From: Gemmatimonadota bacterium
GTDB lineage: Bacteria; Gemmatimonadota; Gemmatimonadetes; Longimicrobiales; Gaopeijiaceae
DNA: 64,000 nt
Assembly (NCBI GenBank): GCA_022826005.1
Contig: JAJDVT010000084.1
Location: 25,594-89,593, forward strand
Direction: 5' to 3'
Shown in pieces: positions 26,208 through 34,555 of this stretch (positions are counted from its first letter, which is position 1; every line of letters starts with the position of its first letter). Below the pieces are notes generated by a model. It made no database searches. It had not been told where the DNA came from and saw only the letters and a program-made list of their open reading frames with translations. The translations under genes and the position numbers were made by a program.

Positions 26208-28619
26208 TCAGGAAATCGGCATCCTCGCTCTGTGCTTCACTACGAAGAGCCCCTCCCTCCCCGAGGTAACCACGACGATGCCCGACTCGAAGAACGGGTA
26301 GTTGCTCCACGATCCGTTCATCGACGGTGAGTCCGGGCCCGGAACCGTGTCGAAGAAGGCAATCTCGCGAGGGTTGTCCATGTCCGTGATGTCCAGGACG
26401 CGCAGGCCGCTGTTGTAGTTCGACTGGAACATCAGGTTGCCCCTGATGTAGAGGTTGTGGTCGCTGGCCGTGTTCTCGGACACGTGTTCCTTGACCAGGA
26501 TCGGGTCGTCGAGGTCGGTGACGTCCCAGATCATCGTCCGCGTCCCGTTTGTCAGGCCGCGCACCTCGTCGAGCTCGTCGTTCATGTAGAAGTACCTGTG
26601 GTCCTCGGTCAGCCACCCCTGATGGCTGTAGCCGTGGTTCGGATAGGTCATCATCGACAGCGCGACCGGGTTTTCCTTGTCGGTCACGTCGGCGATGCTG
26701 AGTGCATTCTCGTTGGACCCCAGGCAGATCTCCTTGCCCACGTGCTCCTCGTCCGGGCCCCGGTAGACCACGCACTGCGCGTCGTGGGAGTACCCGGTTT
26801 CGCTCCGGCCGGTCCTCGCGTCGGCGAAGCAGCCCGCAAAGGTCGGGTTCTTCGGGTCGCGGATGTCGATCATGTGGAGGCCGCCGCCGCAGGTCTCCCC
26901 ACCCCGGCTCGACCCCACGGCGTAGGCGAAGCCGGTCTCCTCGTTGATCACGATGTTGTGGACGCTGTTGATGCGGTCGTAGTGGGCGTCGTGCTCGAAG
27001 GTGAGCAGCTCGCCCGAGAACTCCCTCAGGCGGGTCAGATCGAACACCTGCATGCCGTGGTTCGCGGCGCCGTCCGACACCACGAAGACGTGGTTCATGT
27101 AGACCTTCATGTCCCGCCAGGTGGAGCCGGGCGCCCAGTCGGGCTTGGGCAGGTTGCCGACGACCACCGGGTTCGGCGGATCGGTCACGTCCACGAAGGA
27201 GGTGCCGTCCGTGCGGCCCACGATCGCGTAGTCGCGGTTCGTCTCAGGGTCGGTCCAGCCCCAGATGTCGTTGACGCGCGCTCCACGGTTGCCTCCCATG
27301 TCCTTCGACGGGATGAACGACACCAGGTCCACGTCGCCGCACCCGAAGACATGCGCCTCGCCGTCGGAACAGTCGACCTGGCCGCCGAGCACCGGCGCGA
27401 TGCCTTCCGCCTCGCGGTACACGGTCGCGCCCTCCGACCAGCCGCCCCGGCCTCCGCTGAAGATCATCGCGGTGCCGAGCCCGTAGTCGTCGCGCGGCAT
27501 CCCGGTAACCAGTACGCCGTCGCCATGGGCCAGCAGCGTGCCCATCCACTCGCCGAGCTGGCGGTGTCCGCCGAGCCTGCTAACCGAGCCCCAGCCCCCG
27601 CCGTCCATCGCGAATTCGTAGATCGCGCCTCTTCCGCGCCCGGCGCCCGGCGCGCCGACCCATACGGTGCTCCCGTCCGAAGTCATCGCCGCGCCGAACT
27701 GGTCGCCCGCGGCCCCGTCGAAGGCCCTCAGCCGACCGCTCTCGCTCCACGTGTCTCCATCGCGCGCGAAAGCAACGACCTGCCCGGGCTGCTGCTGGGG
27801 ATGCCCCGTGGCCACCAGAAGGTGGTCTCCCGCGGCCATCACCGCCATGCCGAAGAACGACCCCGCTCCGTCGCCGCTTGCAAGCTCGGTCGTCATCGTC
27901 CATCCGCCCTCACCCGGCACATACACGAATGCGGCGCCGGCCAACGAGTCGGTCTGCGGGGCCCCCACCACCAGCACCTCCCCGGATAGCGCGACAGACG
28001 TCCCGAACGCGGTGAAATCGTCCGGCCGCGGGGACTCGAGCACCGCCTCCTGCACCCATTCGCCGCCCTGGTTGCGGAACAGCACGACCATTCCGTCGGC
28101 GCGAAAAACCGCGTTGTCCGGCCCCCGCCGGAGCGGCCCTGACACCGCAACGGCCGCCAGGTCCGCGCTGGTGGCCACCGCCCCCAATCTTGCCCCTTCG
28201 GGAAGTCCCTCCGGCGTGAGCATTCCGGCGGAGGTCCACCTCGTCCCCGCCCGCTCGAAGACGTGGACGTGGCCGGGTGCCGGCGGTCCAGCACCCCCTC
28301 CACCGCGCCCACCGGGCCCCCGCCCGCCACCACGCGGCGTGGATGCGACCAGCAGACGTCCCCCCGAAACCGCCAGCCCGGTCGCGAAGCCATCACCCTG
28401 GGCCGGTTCGGGGCTGATGATCCTGCCCGATTCCACCCATTCACCGCCGGCCATCGTGTAGATGTACACTGTCCCCCCGTCCGGACCGCGGGACTGTGCC
28501 ACAAGAACCTGGTCACCGGCGACGGCGACCGCTCCCCCGAAGCCCTGTGCGAACGCCGCATGCGGCACGATGCCGACAACGGCGAACCCCAGAAGCGCTG
28601 CGACAGACACTCTCTTCAT
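26208..28619 (-). CDS. Secreted choice-of-anchor B family protein (copy 2)
   Basis: An 803-residue paralogue of the protein at 16535-18910, with the same layout: signal peptide (cut near AAFAQG), FG-GAP-like repeats and a choice-of-anchor B/LVIVD C-terminal half that shares WGWTDPETNRDYAIVGRTDG and the CGGGLHMIDIRDPKN block. It differs by a GRGPGGRGGGGAGPPAPG low-complexity insert near residue 130. AGAGGA lies just before the ATG at 28619. Function is unknown; the pair probably arose by duplication. Confidence 0.85.
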   Translation of the reverse strand: MKRVSVAALLGFAVVGIVPHAAFAQGFGGAVAVAGDQVLVAQSRGPDGGTVYIYTMAGGEWVESGRIISPEPAQGDGFATGLAVSGGRLLVASTPRGGGRGPGGRGGGGAGPPAPGHVHVFERAGTRWTSAGMLTPEGLPEGARLGAVATSADLAAVAVSGPLRRGPDNAVFRADGMVVLFRNQGGEWVQEAVLESPRPDDFTAFGTSVALSGEVLVVGAPQTDSLAGAAFVYVPGEGGWTMTTELASGDGAGSFFGMAVMAAGDHLLVATGHPQQQPGQVVAFARDGDTWSESGRLRAFDGAAGDQFGAAMTSDGSTVWVGAPGAGRGRGAIYEFAMDGGGWGSVSRLGGHRQLGEWMGTLLAHGDGVLVTGMPRDDYGLGTAMIFSGGRGGWSEGATVYREAEGIAPVLGGQVDCSDGEAHVFGCGDVDLVSFIPSKDMGGNRGARVNDIWGWTDPETNRDYAIVGRTDGTSFVDVTDPPNPVVVGNLPKPDWAPGSTWRDMKVYMNHVFVVSDGAANHGMQVFDLTRLREFSGELLTFEHDAHYDRINSVHNIVINEETGFAYAVGSSRGGETCGGGLHMIDIRDPKNPTFAGCFADARTGRSETGYSHDAQCVVYRGPDEEHVGKEICLGSNENALSIADVTDKENPVALSMMTYPNHGYSHQGWLTEDHRYFYMNDELDEVRGLTNGTRTMIWDVTDLDDPILVKEHVSENTASDHNLYIRGNLMFQSNYNSGLRVLDITDMDNPREIAFFDTVPGPDSPSMNGSWSNYPFFESGIVVVTSGREGLFVVKHRARMPIS

Positions 28620-28749
28620 GTTCCTCTTCCCTGGCCAACAGCTGAACGAACTGACGATTCATGTAGGCTGGCATCTTTGGGCCCCCGGGACAAGACTGGA
28701 ACAGGTCGTGGCCTGACGGGGGCGGCGCTTCAGGTGCCGGGGCTCCGCC

Positions 28750-30492
28750 TCAGGTGCCGGGGTCGTCCTTCCCCAGCTTGTCCAGCAACCAGGCGGCCTC
28801 GGCCAGCCGCTGGGCCACCTCGTTCGCGCCGCGCCGCAGGTCCGTACGGACGAAGGGAAGCCGGGGGGATTCGGTCTCGATCAACTCCTCCAGCTCGTGG
28901 ATCCCTGCCAGCCGCGGGATCGGGGTGCGGGGCGTCGCCGGGTCCTGCTCGAACCGGGCCCGCTCGGTGTAGCCCAGCGGGACCAGGAGCCTGCCTGTCC
29001 TGAGGAGGAGGTCGTTCGCCGCCTCGGGCGGAATCTCGCCGTCCTCGATCCTCTGGTACAGGGCCTCCAGGCGTTCGGTGACCGCATCCAGTCCCGAGCG
29101 GATGGCGCTCAGATCGAACTTCTTGAGGGCCTTGGCCTCATAGTCCTCCAGCGACTCGTTCAGCTCGGCGACGGTCTCGCGATAGTCGAGCGGGATGATC
29201 TCGTCCTCCACGAAGCGCCCGATCGCGGTCAGGTAGACCTTCAGGTCGCGCTCCAGGTTGGCGCGGTCGGCGATCTCGATCCTGTCCTTCTCGGTGTGCC
29301 AGGCGATGTTGCCTCCGCACCCGCCCACCGGATAGAAGCCGCGGCGCTCCCGCTCCTCCTGCGGGATGTTGGACAGAAGCATGTAGAAGGAGCTGATCCC
29401 GAGGTGATTGAAGGAATAGTCTCCCGCCCTCAGCGGCCGCTGCCTGGTGGGCTCGACGCCGACCACAGCCTCGATCGACGAGCGTGCGACCTCGCCGGCT
29501 TCGGCCATCCAGGCCACCTCGTCGTAGTCGGTAGCCCCGCGGCATCCGGGGGAATCGATGTTCACCGCGGCCACGCAGTGCCTGTGCAGCTCGAGCGCGA
29601 AGTTGTCGGCATACCAGGTCGATCCCGCGTAGCGGCCCGTCGAGTGGCCCGGCCACCAGGCGATCCTCACGGACCGCCGCAGCTCCTCGCGATTGCCGTG
29701 GAGGATGCGGGCGAGCTCGAGCAGCGTCGCATCGCCCACGGCGTTGTCGCCGATGCCGATGTCCCACGAGTCGTAGTGCCCGTGCACGAGCACGAAGTCC
29801 TCTTCCTGTCCGTCAATGCGCGCAACGGGAAGCGGGCAGGAGAACCAGCCTTCGTCCAGTTCCGCCGAGATTGTCAGGTGGTCCAGTCCGCCCTCGATCG
29901 ACTCGATGACCCGGTCGCCGTCCGGCCGGTTGATCGCAACGACCGGAGTGGATGGCTTCCAGGAGATTTGCGCCTCCCCGGGGGCGCCCCAGATCGGCGT
30001 GCAAATGCCCCAGTGAATCCGGACGCCCGGGTTGATGTAAACCTGTCCGGCCGCGCCGGCCGCCTCAAGCCGCTTGACCGATGCAGGCATGGGATACCCT
30101 TCGGTGACGACGATCTTCCCGGCAACATCGGGGATGTCCTCTCCGTGAGCCGCCTTGAAGAGTTCGGACGCCCCCTCGATCGGAGCCGCCGGCACGTGGA
30201 CCGGCTCCGCGGAAAGCCCTTTGGGCCCCGTCGATATCGAAAAGGAGGGGGCCTTGGCGGCGAGAATCGCCCCATCGAGGTCGACCGAGGCACTGCGCGG
30301 AATCGACAGGTACAGATCCGGCTCGTGAAGCTCGAACGGGACCCCCAGCACTTCCAGCCGGGATGTGATGAAGTGCGCGGCGGCCCGCTCGTCGAGCGAG
30401 CCCGACTCCCTCACCAGGACCGCGAACCGCTCGATCAGGCTCCAGCCCAGGTCAAAGGAAGTATCGGCCAGCAGGTTGTCCACAAGCCTCAT
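28750..30492 (-). CDS. M28-family metallopeptidase-like protein with PA domain
   Basis: A 580-residue cytoplasmic-looking protein (no signal peptide). A protease-associated region (about residues 110-200) precedes an M28 core with HGHYDSWDIGIGDNAVGDAT, the metal-binding His and Asp, and NIDSPGC and H further on. The segment that in classic M28 enzymes carries the catalytic Glu-Glu reads WWPGHSTGRYAGS, so the usual EE pair is absent; members with this WPGHS variant are known, but activity is uncertain. The C-terminal 130 residues are helical. An ACATTAC/GTAATGT operator lies about 115 bp upstream. Confidence 0.8.
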   Translation of the reverse strand: MRLVDNLLADTSFDLGWSLIERFAVLVRESGSLDERAAAHFITSRLEVLGVPFELHEPDLYLSIPRSASVDLDGAILAAKAPSFSISTGPKGLSAEPVHVPAAPIEGASELFKAAHGEDIPDVAGKIVVTEGYPMPASVKRLEAAGAAGQVYINPGVRIHWGICTPIWGAPGEAQISWKPSTPVVAINRPDGDRVIESIEGGLDHLTISAELDEGWFSCPLPVARIDGQEEDFVLVHGHYDSWDIGIGDNAVGDATLLELARILHGNREELRRSVRIAWWPGHSTGRYAGSTWYADNFALELHRHCVAAVNIDSPGCRGATDYDEVAWMAEAGEVARSSIEAVVGVEPTRQRPLRAGDYSFNHLGISSFYMLLSNIPQEERERRGFYPVGGCGGNIAWHTEKDRIEIADRANLERDLKVYLTAIGRFVEDEIIPLDYRETVAELNESLEDYEAKALKKFDLSAIRSGLDAVTERLEALYQRIEDGEIPPEAANDLLLRTGRLLVPLGYTERARFEQDPATPRTPIPRLAGIHELEELIETESPRLPFVRTDLRRGANEVAQRLAEAAWLLDKLGKDDPGT

Positions 30493-30555
30493 GAGGCACC
30501 CGTGGTGCGAGGCGGCATTTGGTCGTCCTTACGTGAATAATCGCGAAGGATTTTT

Positions 30556-30561
30556 AGTATA
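30556..30561 (-). promoter_or_regulatory. Putative -10 element for the M28 peptidase gene
   Basis: Reads TATACT on the minus strand, 64 nt upstream of the ATG at 30492. No good -35 is visible at the usual distance. Confidence 0.35.
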
Positions 30562-30605
30562 ACCCCGCTGACAAGGGGGCCAGGAAAGCCAGGAATGTAA
30601 ACCCG

Positions 30606-30624
30606 ACATTACATTTTGTAATGT
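30606..30624. promoter_or_regulatory. Inverted-repeat operator ACATTAC-N5-GTAATGT (site 1)
   Basis: ACATTACATTTTGTAATGT is a near-perfect inverted repeat (8-bp arms, 3-nt centre) upstream of the M28 peptidase gene and just after the peroxiredoxin stop. The same arms recur at 52518-52536. The TACA/TGTA core resembles BlaI/MecI-type operators, which are common in Gemmatimonadota-like genomes; that match is inference. Confidence 0.6.
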
Positions 30625-30629
30625 ATGAA

Positions 30630-31259
30630 TTACAGTCCGTTCAGCCCCTCAAGGACTGCGAGAATGTCCTCATTGCTCGGACGCACCCGGTAGTTCGTCT
30701 CCACGAAGCGGTACCTCACGATCCCCTCCTTGTCGATCACGTAGGTCGCGGGGTGGGGCAGCGGGTTGTTCGGCGGCGAGTCCTCCTTGAAGAGGCCGTA
30801 GCGGTCGATCACGCGGTGGTCCGGGTCGGAGAGCATGATGAAGTCGGGCGCGACGCCGTCGGTGCCGGTCACGCCGTCGATCATCCGCTGCATGCCATCC
30901 CGGTCATCGACCGACACGGTGACGATCTCGGTGTCGTCCTGCAGTGCGTCGGGGAGAAGGGCTCTCAGCTCCACGAGCTGACGGGTGCAGTACGGTCACC
31001 AGTGTCCCCGGTAGAAGACCAGGACCAGGTTCTTGTCGCCGCGGAAGCCGGCCAGCTCCACGGGTCCCCGGTCGAAGGACTCGAGGGTGAACAGGGGGGC
31101 CTCGCTGCCGACCATGACCCGTTCCAGATCGGTGGCCGGAAGATCGTGCCCGTCCGCGGGTCCGAGGGTCTGGGCGCCGACGGGGGCCGCGGCAAGGAGG
31201 AAGGCGGCGAGGAGCGCGAAGGGAAGCGCGCCGGTTCGGTATCGGATCGAAGCGGTCAT
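30630..31259 (-). CDS. Peroxiredoxin-like selenoprotein (in-frame TGA read as selenocysteine)
   Basis: A 209-residue exported AhpC/TSA-type redoxin if the TGA at 30996-30998 is read through. The signal peptide runs to about PVGAQ. The core reads LVFYRGHW, TGA, PYCTRQLVELR; in homologues this position is Cys in W-C-P-Y-C, so the TGA would encode Sec88 in a U-P-Y-C motif. The frame continues unbroken for another 121 codons with conserved redoxin motifs (TVSVDD, NPLPHPATYVIDKEGIVRYRF). A 6-bp hairpin (30966-30980) begins 15 nt after the TGA. It would reduce peroxides or disulphides outside the cytoplasm. Alternative: a nonsense mutation in a pseudogene. Confidence 0.8.
30966..30980 (-). promoter_or_regulatory. 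Candidate bacterial SECIS hairpin (peroxiredoxin 1)
   Basis: In the mRNA, CAGCUC, loop GUG, GAGCUG forms a perfect 6-bp stem beginning 15 nt after the UGA. Bacterial SECIS elements are hairpins directly downstream of UGA with a G-containing apical loop. The hairpin in the second TGA-containing gene has the same offset. Confidence 0.6.
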
Positions 31260-31381
31260 CTTGTAGCGGCCTGTGGCTGAAGTGTAGTTACGCGCCGCGT
31301 GGGCCGGCGGAACCGGCACTGTGTTGGCGGGCCGTTGATGCCGGCTACACGGGCGGCGGGTCGCAGGTCTATCTTAACCGC

Positions 31382-33037
31382 ATGTGCTCCGTCCTCGCCA
31401 TCCTCGATTTCGATCCCGCCGACCCGCCGGCCCGTGAACGCGTCCTCGCGCTCTCGAAGCTGCAGCGGCACCGCGGACCCGACTGGTCCGGTGTCTTCGC
31501 CCATGAACGCGCGGTTCTGGCGCACAACCGGCTGGCGATCGTCGATGTGGAGCACGGAGCGCAACCTTTGCTCAACGCGGCCGGGACCCACGTCCTCGCC
31601 GTGAACGGGGAGATCTACAACCACCGGGAGATCCAGGCCCGGCTCCCGTCCTTCCACCCCCGCACGGCAAGCGACTGCGAAGTCATCCTGGGCCTCTACG
31701 CAGAGGAGGGTGGCGCCTTCCTGGATCGCCTCAACGGCATCTTCGCCTTCGTGCTGTACGACCTGGAGCGCGACCGCTACATCATCGCACGCGACCACCT
31801 CGGCATCGTCCCCCTCTACACGGGGCGTGACGACGAGGGCCGGCTCTACGTCGCGTCCGAGATGAAGGCGCTGACCCCCGTCTGCCGCACGGTCTCGGAG
31901 TTTCCCCCCGGCCACGTCCTCGATTCGGCGGACGGCACGGCCCGCCCCTACTACCAACGCAGCTGGCGCGAACACGCGGCCGCCGTCGGCGACCCCGACC
32001 CGGCCCGCATACGGGAAGCGCTCGAGGCCGCCGTCCACCGCCAGATGATGTCCGACGTCCCCTACGGAGTCCTCCTCTCGGGCGGGCTCGACTCGTCGAT
32101 CATCGCGGCCGTGACCCGGCGTTTCGCGCGCCACCGCATCGAGGACGACGACCGGACCGAGGCCTGGTGGCCCCGCCTGCACTCGTTCTGCATCGGCCTG
32201 GAGGGGTCGCCCGACCTTGCCAGCGCCAGGACGGTCGCCAGCCACATCGGCACCGTGCACCACGAGTTCCGCTTCACCGTGCAGGAGGGCCTCGACGCGC
32301 TCTCCGACGTCATACACCACCTCGAGACCTACGACGTGACCACCGTGCGCGCCGCCACCCCGATGTACCTGATGGCGCGCCGCATCCGCACGCTGGGGAT
32401 CAAGATGGTGCTGTCGGGCGAAGGGGCCGACGAGGTCTTCGGCGGCTACCTCTACTTCCACCGAGCCCCCGACCCCCGTTCCTTCCACGAGGAGACGGTG
32501 CGCAAGCTCGACCGGCTCCACCAGTTCGACTGTCTGCGGGCCAACAAGGCGATGGCCGCGTGGGGAATCGAGGCGCGCGTGCCCTTCATCGACAAGGAGT
32601 TCCTCGACGTGGCGATGTCGATCGATCCGGCGGCCAAGATGCCGGCGGGCGGGATCGAGAAGCGGATCCTGCGGGAGGCGTTCGCCGAGTACCTGCCCCC
32701 GGAGATCCTCTGGCGCCAGAAGGAACAGTTCTCCGACGGCGTCGGCTACTCCTGGATCGACGCGCTGAGGGAGCACGCCGAGGCATCCGTCACCGACCGG
32801 CAGCTCGCCAACGCCGCTTTCCGCTTCCCCTGGAACCCTCCGGCGGACAAGGAGGCGTACCTCTACCGGCGGGTCTTCGAATCGCACTTCCCCCTGCCCG
32901 ACGCGGCGGCGTGCGTGCCTGGCGGCCCCAGCGTCGCTTGCTCGACCCCGGAGGCACTGGCGTGGGACGCGGAGCTGTCGAAGACGATCGACCCGTCTGG
33001 GAGGGCGGTGGCGGGGGTGCACCGGGCGGCGTATTGA
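31382..33037 (+). CDS. asnB: Asparagine synthase (glutamine-hydrolysing)
   Basis: A 551-residue AsnB, which makes asparagine from aspartate with ATP and glutamine nitrogen. The N-terminal glutaminase domain starts with the catalytic Cys2 (MCSVLAI) and has RHRGPDWSG, NRLAIVD and NGEIYNHREI. The synthetase domain has the PP-loop LLSGGLDSS near residue 235 and LSGEGADEVFGGY. Length equals the usual 550-555. The ATG at 31382 must be the start because it places the Cys at position 2. It is divergent from the selenoprotein-like peroxiredoxin with 122 bp between. Confidence 0.95.
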   Translation: MCSVLAILDFDPADPPARERVLALSKLQRHRGPDWSGVFAHERAVLAHNRLAIVDVEHGAQPLLNAAGTHVLAVNGEIYNHREIQARLPSFHPRTASDCEVILGLYAEEGGAFLDRLNGIFAFVLYDLERDRYIIARDHLGIVPLYTGRDDEGRLYVASEMKALTPVCRTVSEFPPGHVLDSADGTARPYYQRSWREHAAAVGDPDPARIREALEAAVHRQMMSDVPYGVLLSGGLDSSIIAAVTRRFARHRIEDDDRTEAWWPRLHSFCIGLEGSPDLASARTVASHIGTVHHEFRFTVQEGLDALSDVIHHLETYDVTTVRAATPMYLMARRIRTLGIKMVLSGEGADEVFGGYLYFHRAPDPRSFHEETVRKLDRLHQFDCLRANKAMAAWGIEARVPFIDKEFLDVAMSIDPAAKMPAGGIEKRILREAFAEYLPPEILWRQKEQFSDGVGYSWIDALREHAEASVTDRQLANAAFRFPWNPPADKEAYLYRRVFESHFPLPDAAACVPGGPSVACSTPEALAWDAELSKTIDPSGRAVAGVHRAAY

Positions 33038-33085
33038 GGCAACGCTCCCGAGGACGCCGCGCCTCCTAGTGTACTACAACAATAG

Positions 33086-33115
33086 TTGACTTCCGACAGT
33101 GCCGGTCCGTACGTT
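33086..33115 (+). promoter_or_regulatory. Putative sigma70-like promoter of the propeller array
   Basis: TTGACT at 33086-33091 and TACGTT at 33110-33115 with 18 bp between, upstream of the first propeller lipoprotein (33176). The -10 is a poor match. Confidence 0.35.
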
Positions 33116-33175
33116 CGGCCATTGCTCCAGCTCGTGCGCCCGGCTCGAAGTGGATTCCGGTAGGGAGGCTCGCCG

Positions 33176-34555
33176 ATGACGCCGCAGATTGTCGCAACGT
33201 GGATCAGCGACCTGGCCCCCTGCGACCGTTCCAACGGTCCGCGACGGGCCTTCGGATTGCCGGGATCGTGCCTGGTGGCCATCCTCGCCGTGGCCTGCTC
33301 CGAAGCACCGGCCGAACCCCCACCCCCCGTTTTCACCGTCACCGACAGCGCGGGGGTGCGGATGGTCGTGAACTCGGGCCGGCAGTGGGGCGAGGGGGAG
33401 GGATGGCAGGTGACCGCCGAGCCCGTGGCGACCCTGGGAGCGATGGACTTCCCGGTGGAACAGCAGTTCCAGAACATCGTCGGCGCCACACGATTGAGCA
33501 ACGGGACCATCGTCATCCTCGAACGGGCAGATTTCAGGCTCCGGGCCTTCAACGCCGCCGGAGACCTTCTGTGGACTGCCGGCGGAGTCGGGGACGGTCC
33601 GGGGGAAATGAGGAGCTATGCCGATACGGGACCGGTCCTTACGAAGCTCAAGGGCGACACCATTCAGGTGCAGAACGGACGTGACCGAATCCGCTACAGC
33701 CCCGGTGGCGAGGTGATCGAGCATGTCAAGCTGGACATCGCGCGATTCCGCCGGTGGGGACCCCTCTACGTCCAGTACTGCCCCTTCGACGTCTATTTTC
33801 TCCACGAAGACATCGTGGTCTGCAACAAGCCGCGACCTGAAAGGCTTCCGGATCCCTGGACCAGCTACCAGACCATCATGCGGACCACTTGGAATCTGGA
33901 CGGGCTCGATACGCTTGGTGTCTTTCTCGAGGAGAGCGGCTTCCGGGATCCAACCCATGGTGTTGCCATGCGAACCCCACTGGCGGCCCGCGGGATATTC
34001 CGGGTCGGCGGCGGCCCGGAGCCCCGGCTGCTCTACGCCCGGAACGACAACTACCGGATCGAAGTCTGGGATATCGCGACCAGCCGTCTGGCAATGGTCG
34101 TGGAGAGGCGGGTACCCCGCCGGGTGCGGACGAACGCGGAAGCCGAGGCGCTGGTGCACACCGGGGACGCCGGCTTCTACCACCCCTACGTGTCGGTGGA
34201 CATGGACGCCGGCCATTGGGCACCGATCGATTCCGTCTCCATCGCCGAGGCGCTCTTCCTCGACGATCTCGGCTTCATGTGGGTCCGGCGCGGTCCCACT
34301 GCGCTGGATGGCGAACACGCCAGGGTGCGGGTGGTCGCCGGGCACGACGACATGGAGTGGACCGTACCGGCTCACTCAGGCCTCCACGACGTATTTCGCC
34401 CTGACGGGGTGTACCTCGGGACCGTGAAGCTGCCCCACAACCTCCGCATCACCGAGATCGGGCCGGACTACATCCTCGGTGTCATGCGGGACGAGATGGA
34501 TGTCCAGTACGTGTGGATGTACGGGCTGGACCGGGTTGGGGGAGGGTCGGGATGA
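33176..34555 (+). CDS. Six-bladed beta-propeller lipoprotein, array member 1
   Basis: A 459-residue predicted lipoprotein (lipobox LVAILAVAC near residues 33-41) with a six-bladed propeller like that of the Gemmatimonadota/Bacteroidota '6-bladed beta-propeller' family. Diagnostic segments shared by all members of the array are TDSAGVRMVVNSG after the signal, RFRRWG, QYCPFDVYF, the YRIEVWDI strand and the closing FRPDGVYLGTVKLP. Function is unknown. It is the first of five tandem copies; its stop overlaps the next start (ATGA). Confidence 0.82.
   Translation: MTPQIVATWISDLAPCDRSNGPRRAFGLPGSCLVAILAVACSEAPAEPPPPVFTVTDSAGVRMVVNSGRQWGEGEGWQVTAEPVATLGAMDFPVEQQFQNIVGATRLSNGTIVILERADFRLRAFNAAGDLLWTAGGVGDGPGEMRSYADTGPVLTKLKGDTIQVQNGRDRIRYSPGGEVIEHVKLDIARFRRWGPLYVQYCPFDVYFLHEDIVVCNKPRPERLPDPWTSYQTIMRTTWNLDGLDTLGVFLEESGFRDPTHGVAMRTPLAARGIFRVGGGPEPRLLYARNDNYRIEVWDIATSRLAMVVERRVPRRVRTNAEAEALVHTGDAGFYHPYVSVDMDAGHWAPIDSVSIAEALFLDDLGFMWVRRGPTALDGEHARVRVVAGHDDMEWTVPAHSGLHDVFRPDGVYLGTVKLPHNLRITEIGPDYILGVMRDEMDVQYVWMYGLDRVGGGSG

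Noticed and set aside
30630..30974. Treating the downstream half of peroxiredoxin 1 as a separate 114-residue gene starting at GTG 30974
   Set aside because: It would begin in the middle of a redoxin fold and lacks a ribosome site; it is in frame with the upstream half across the TGA.
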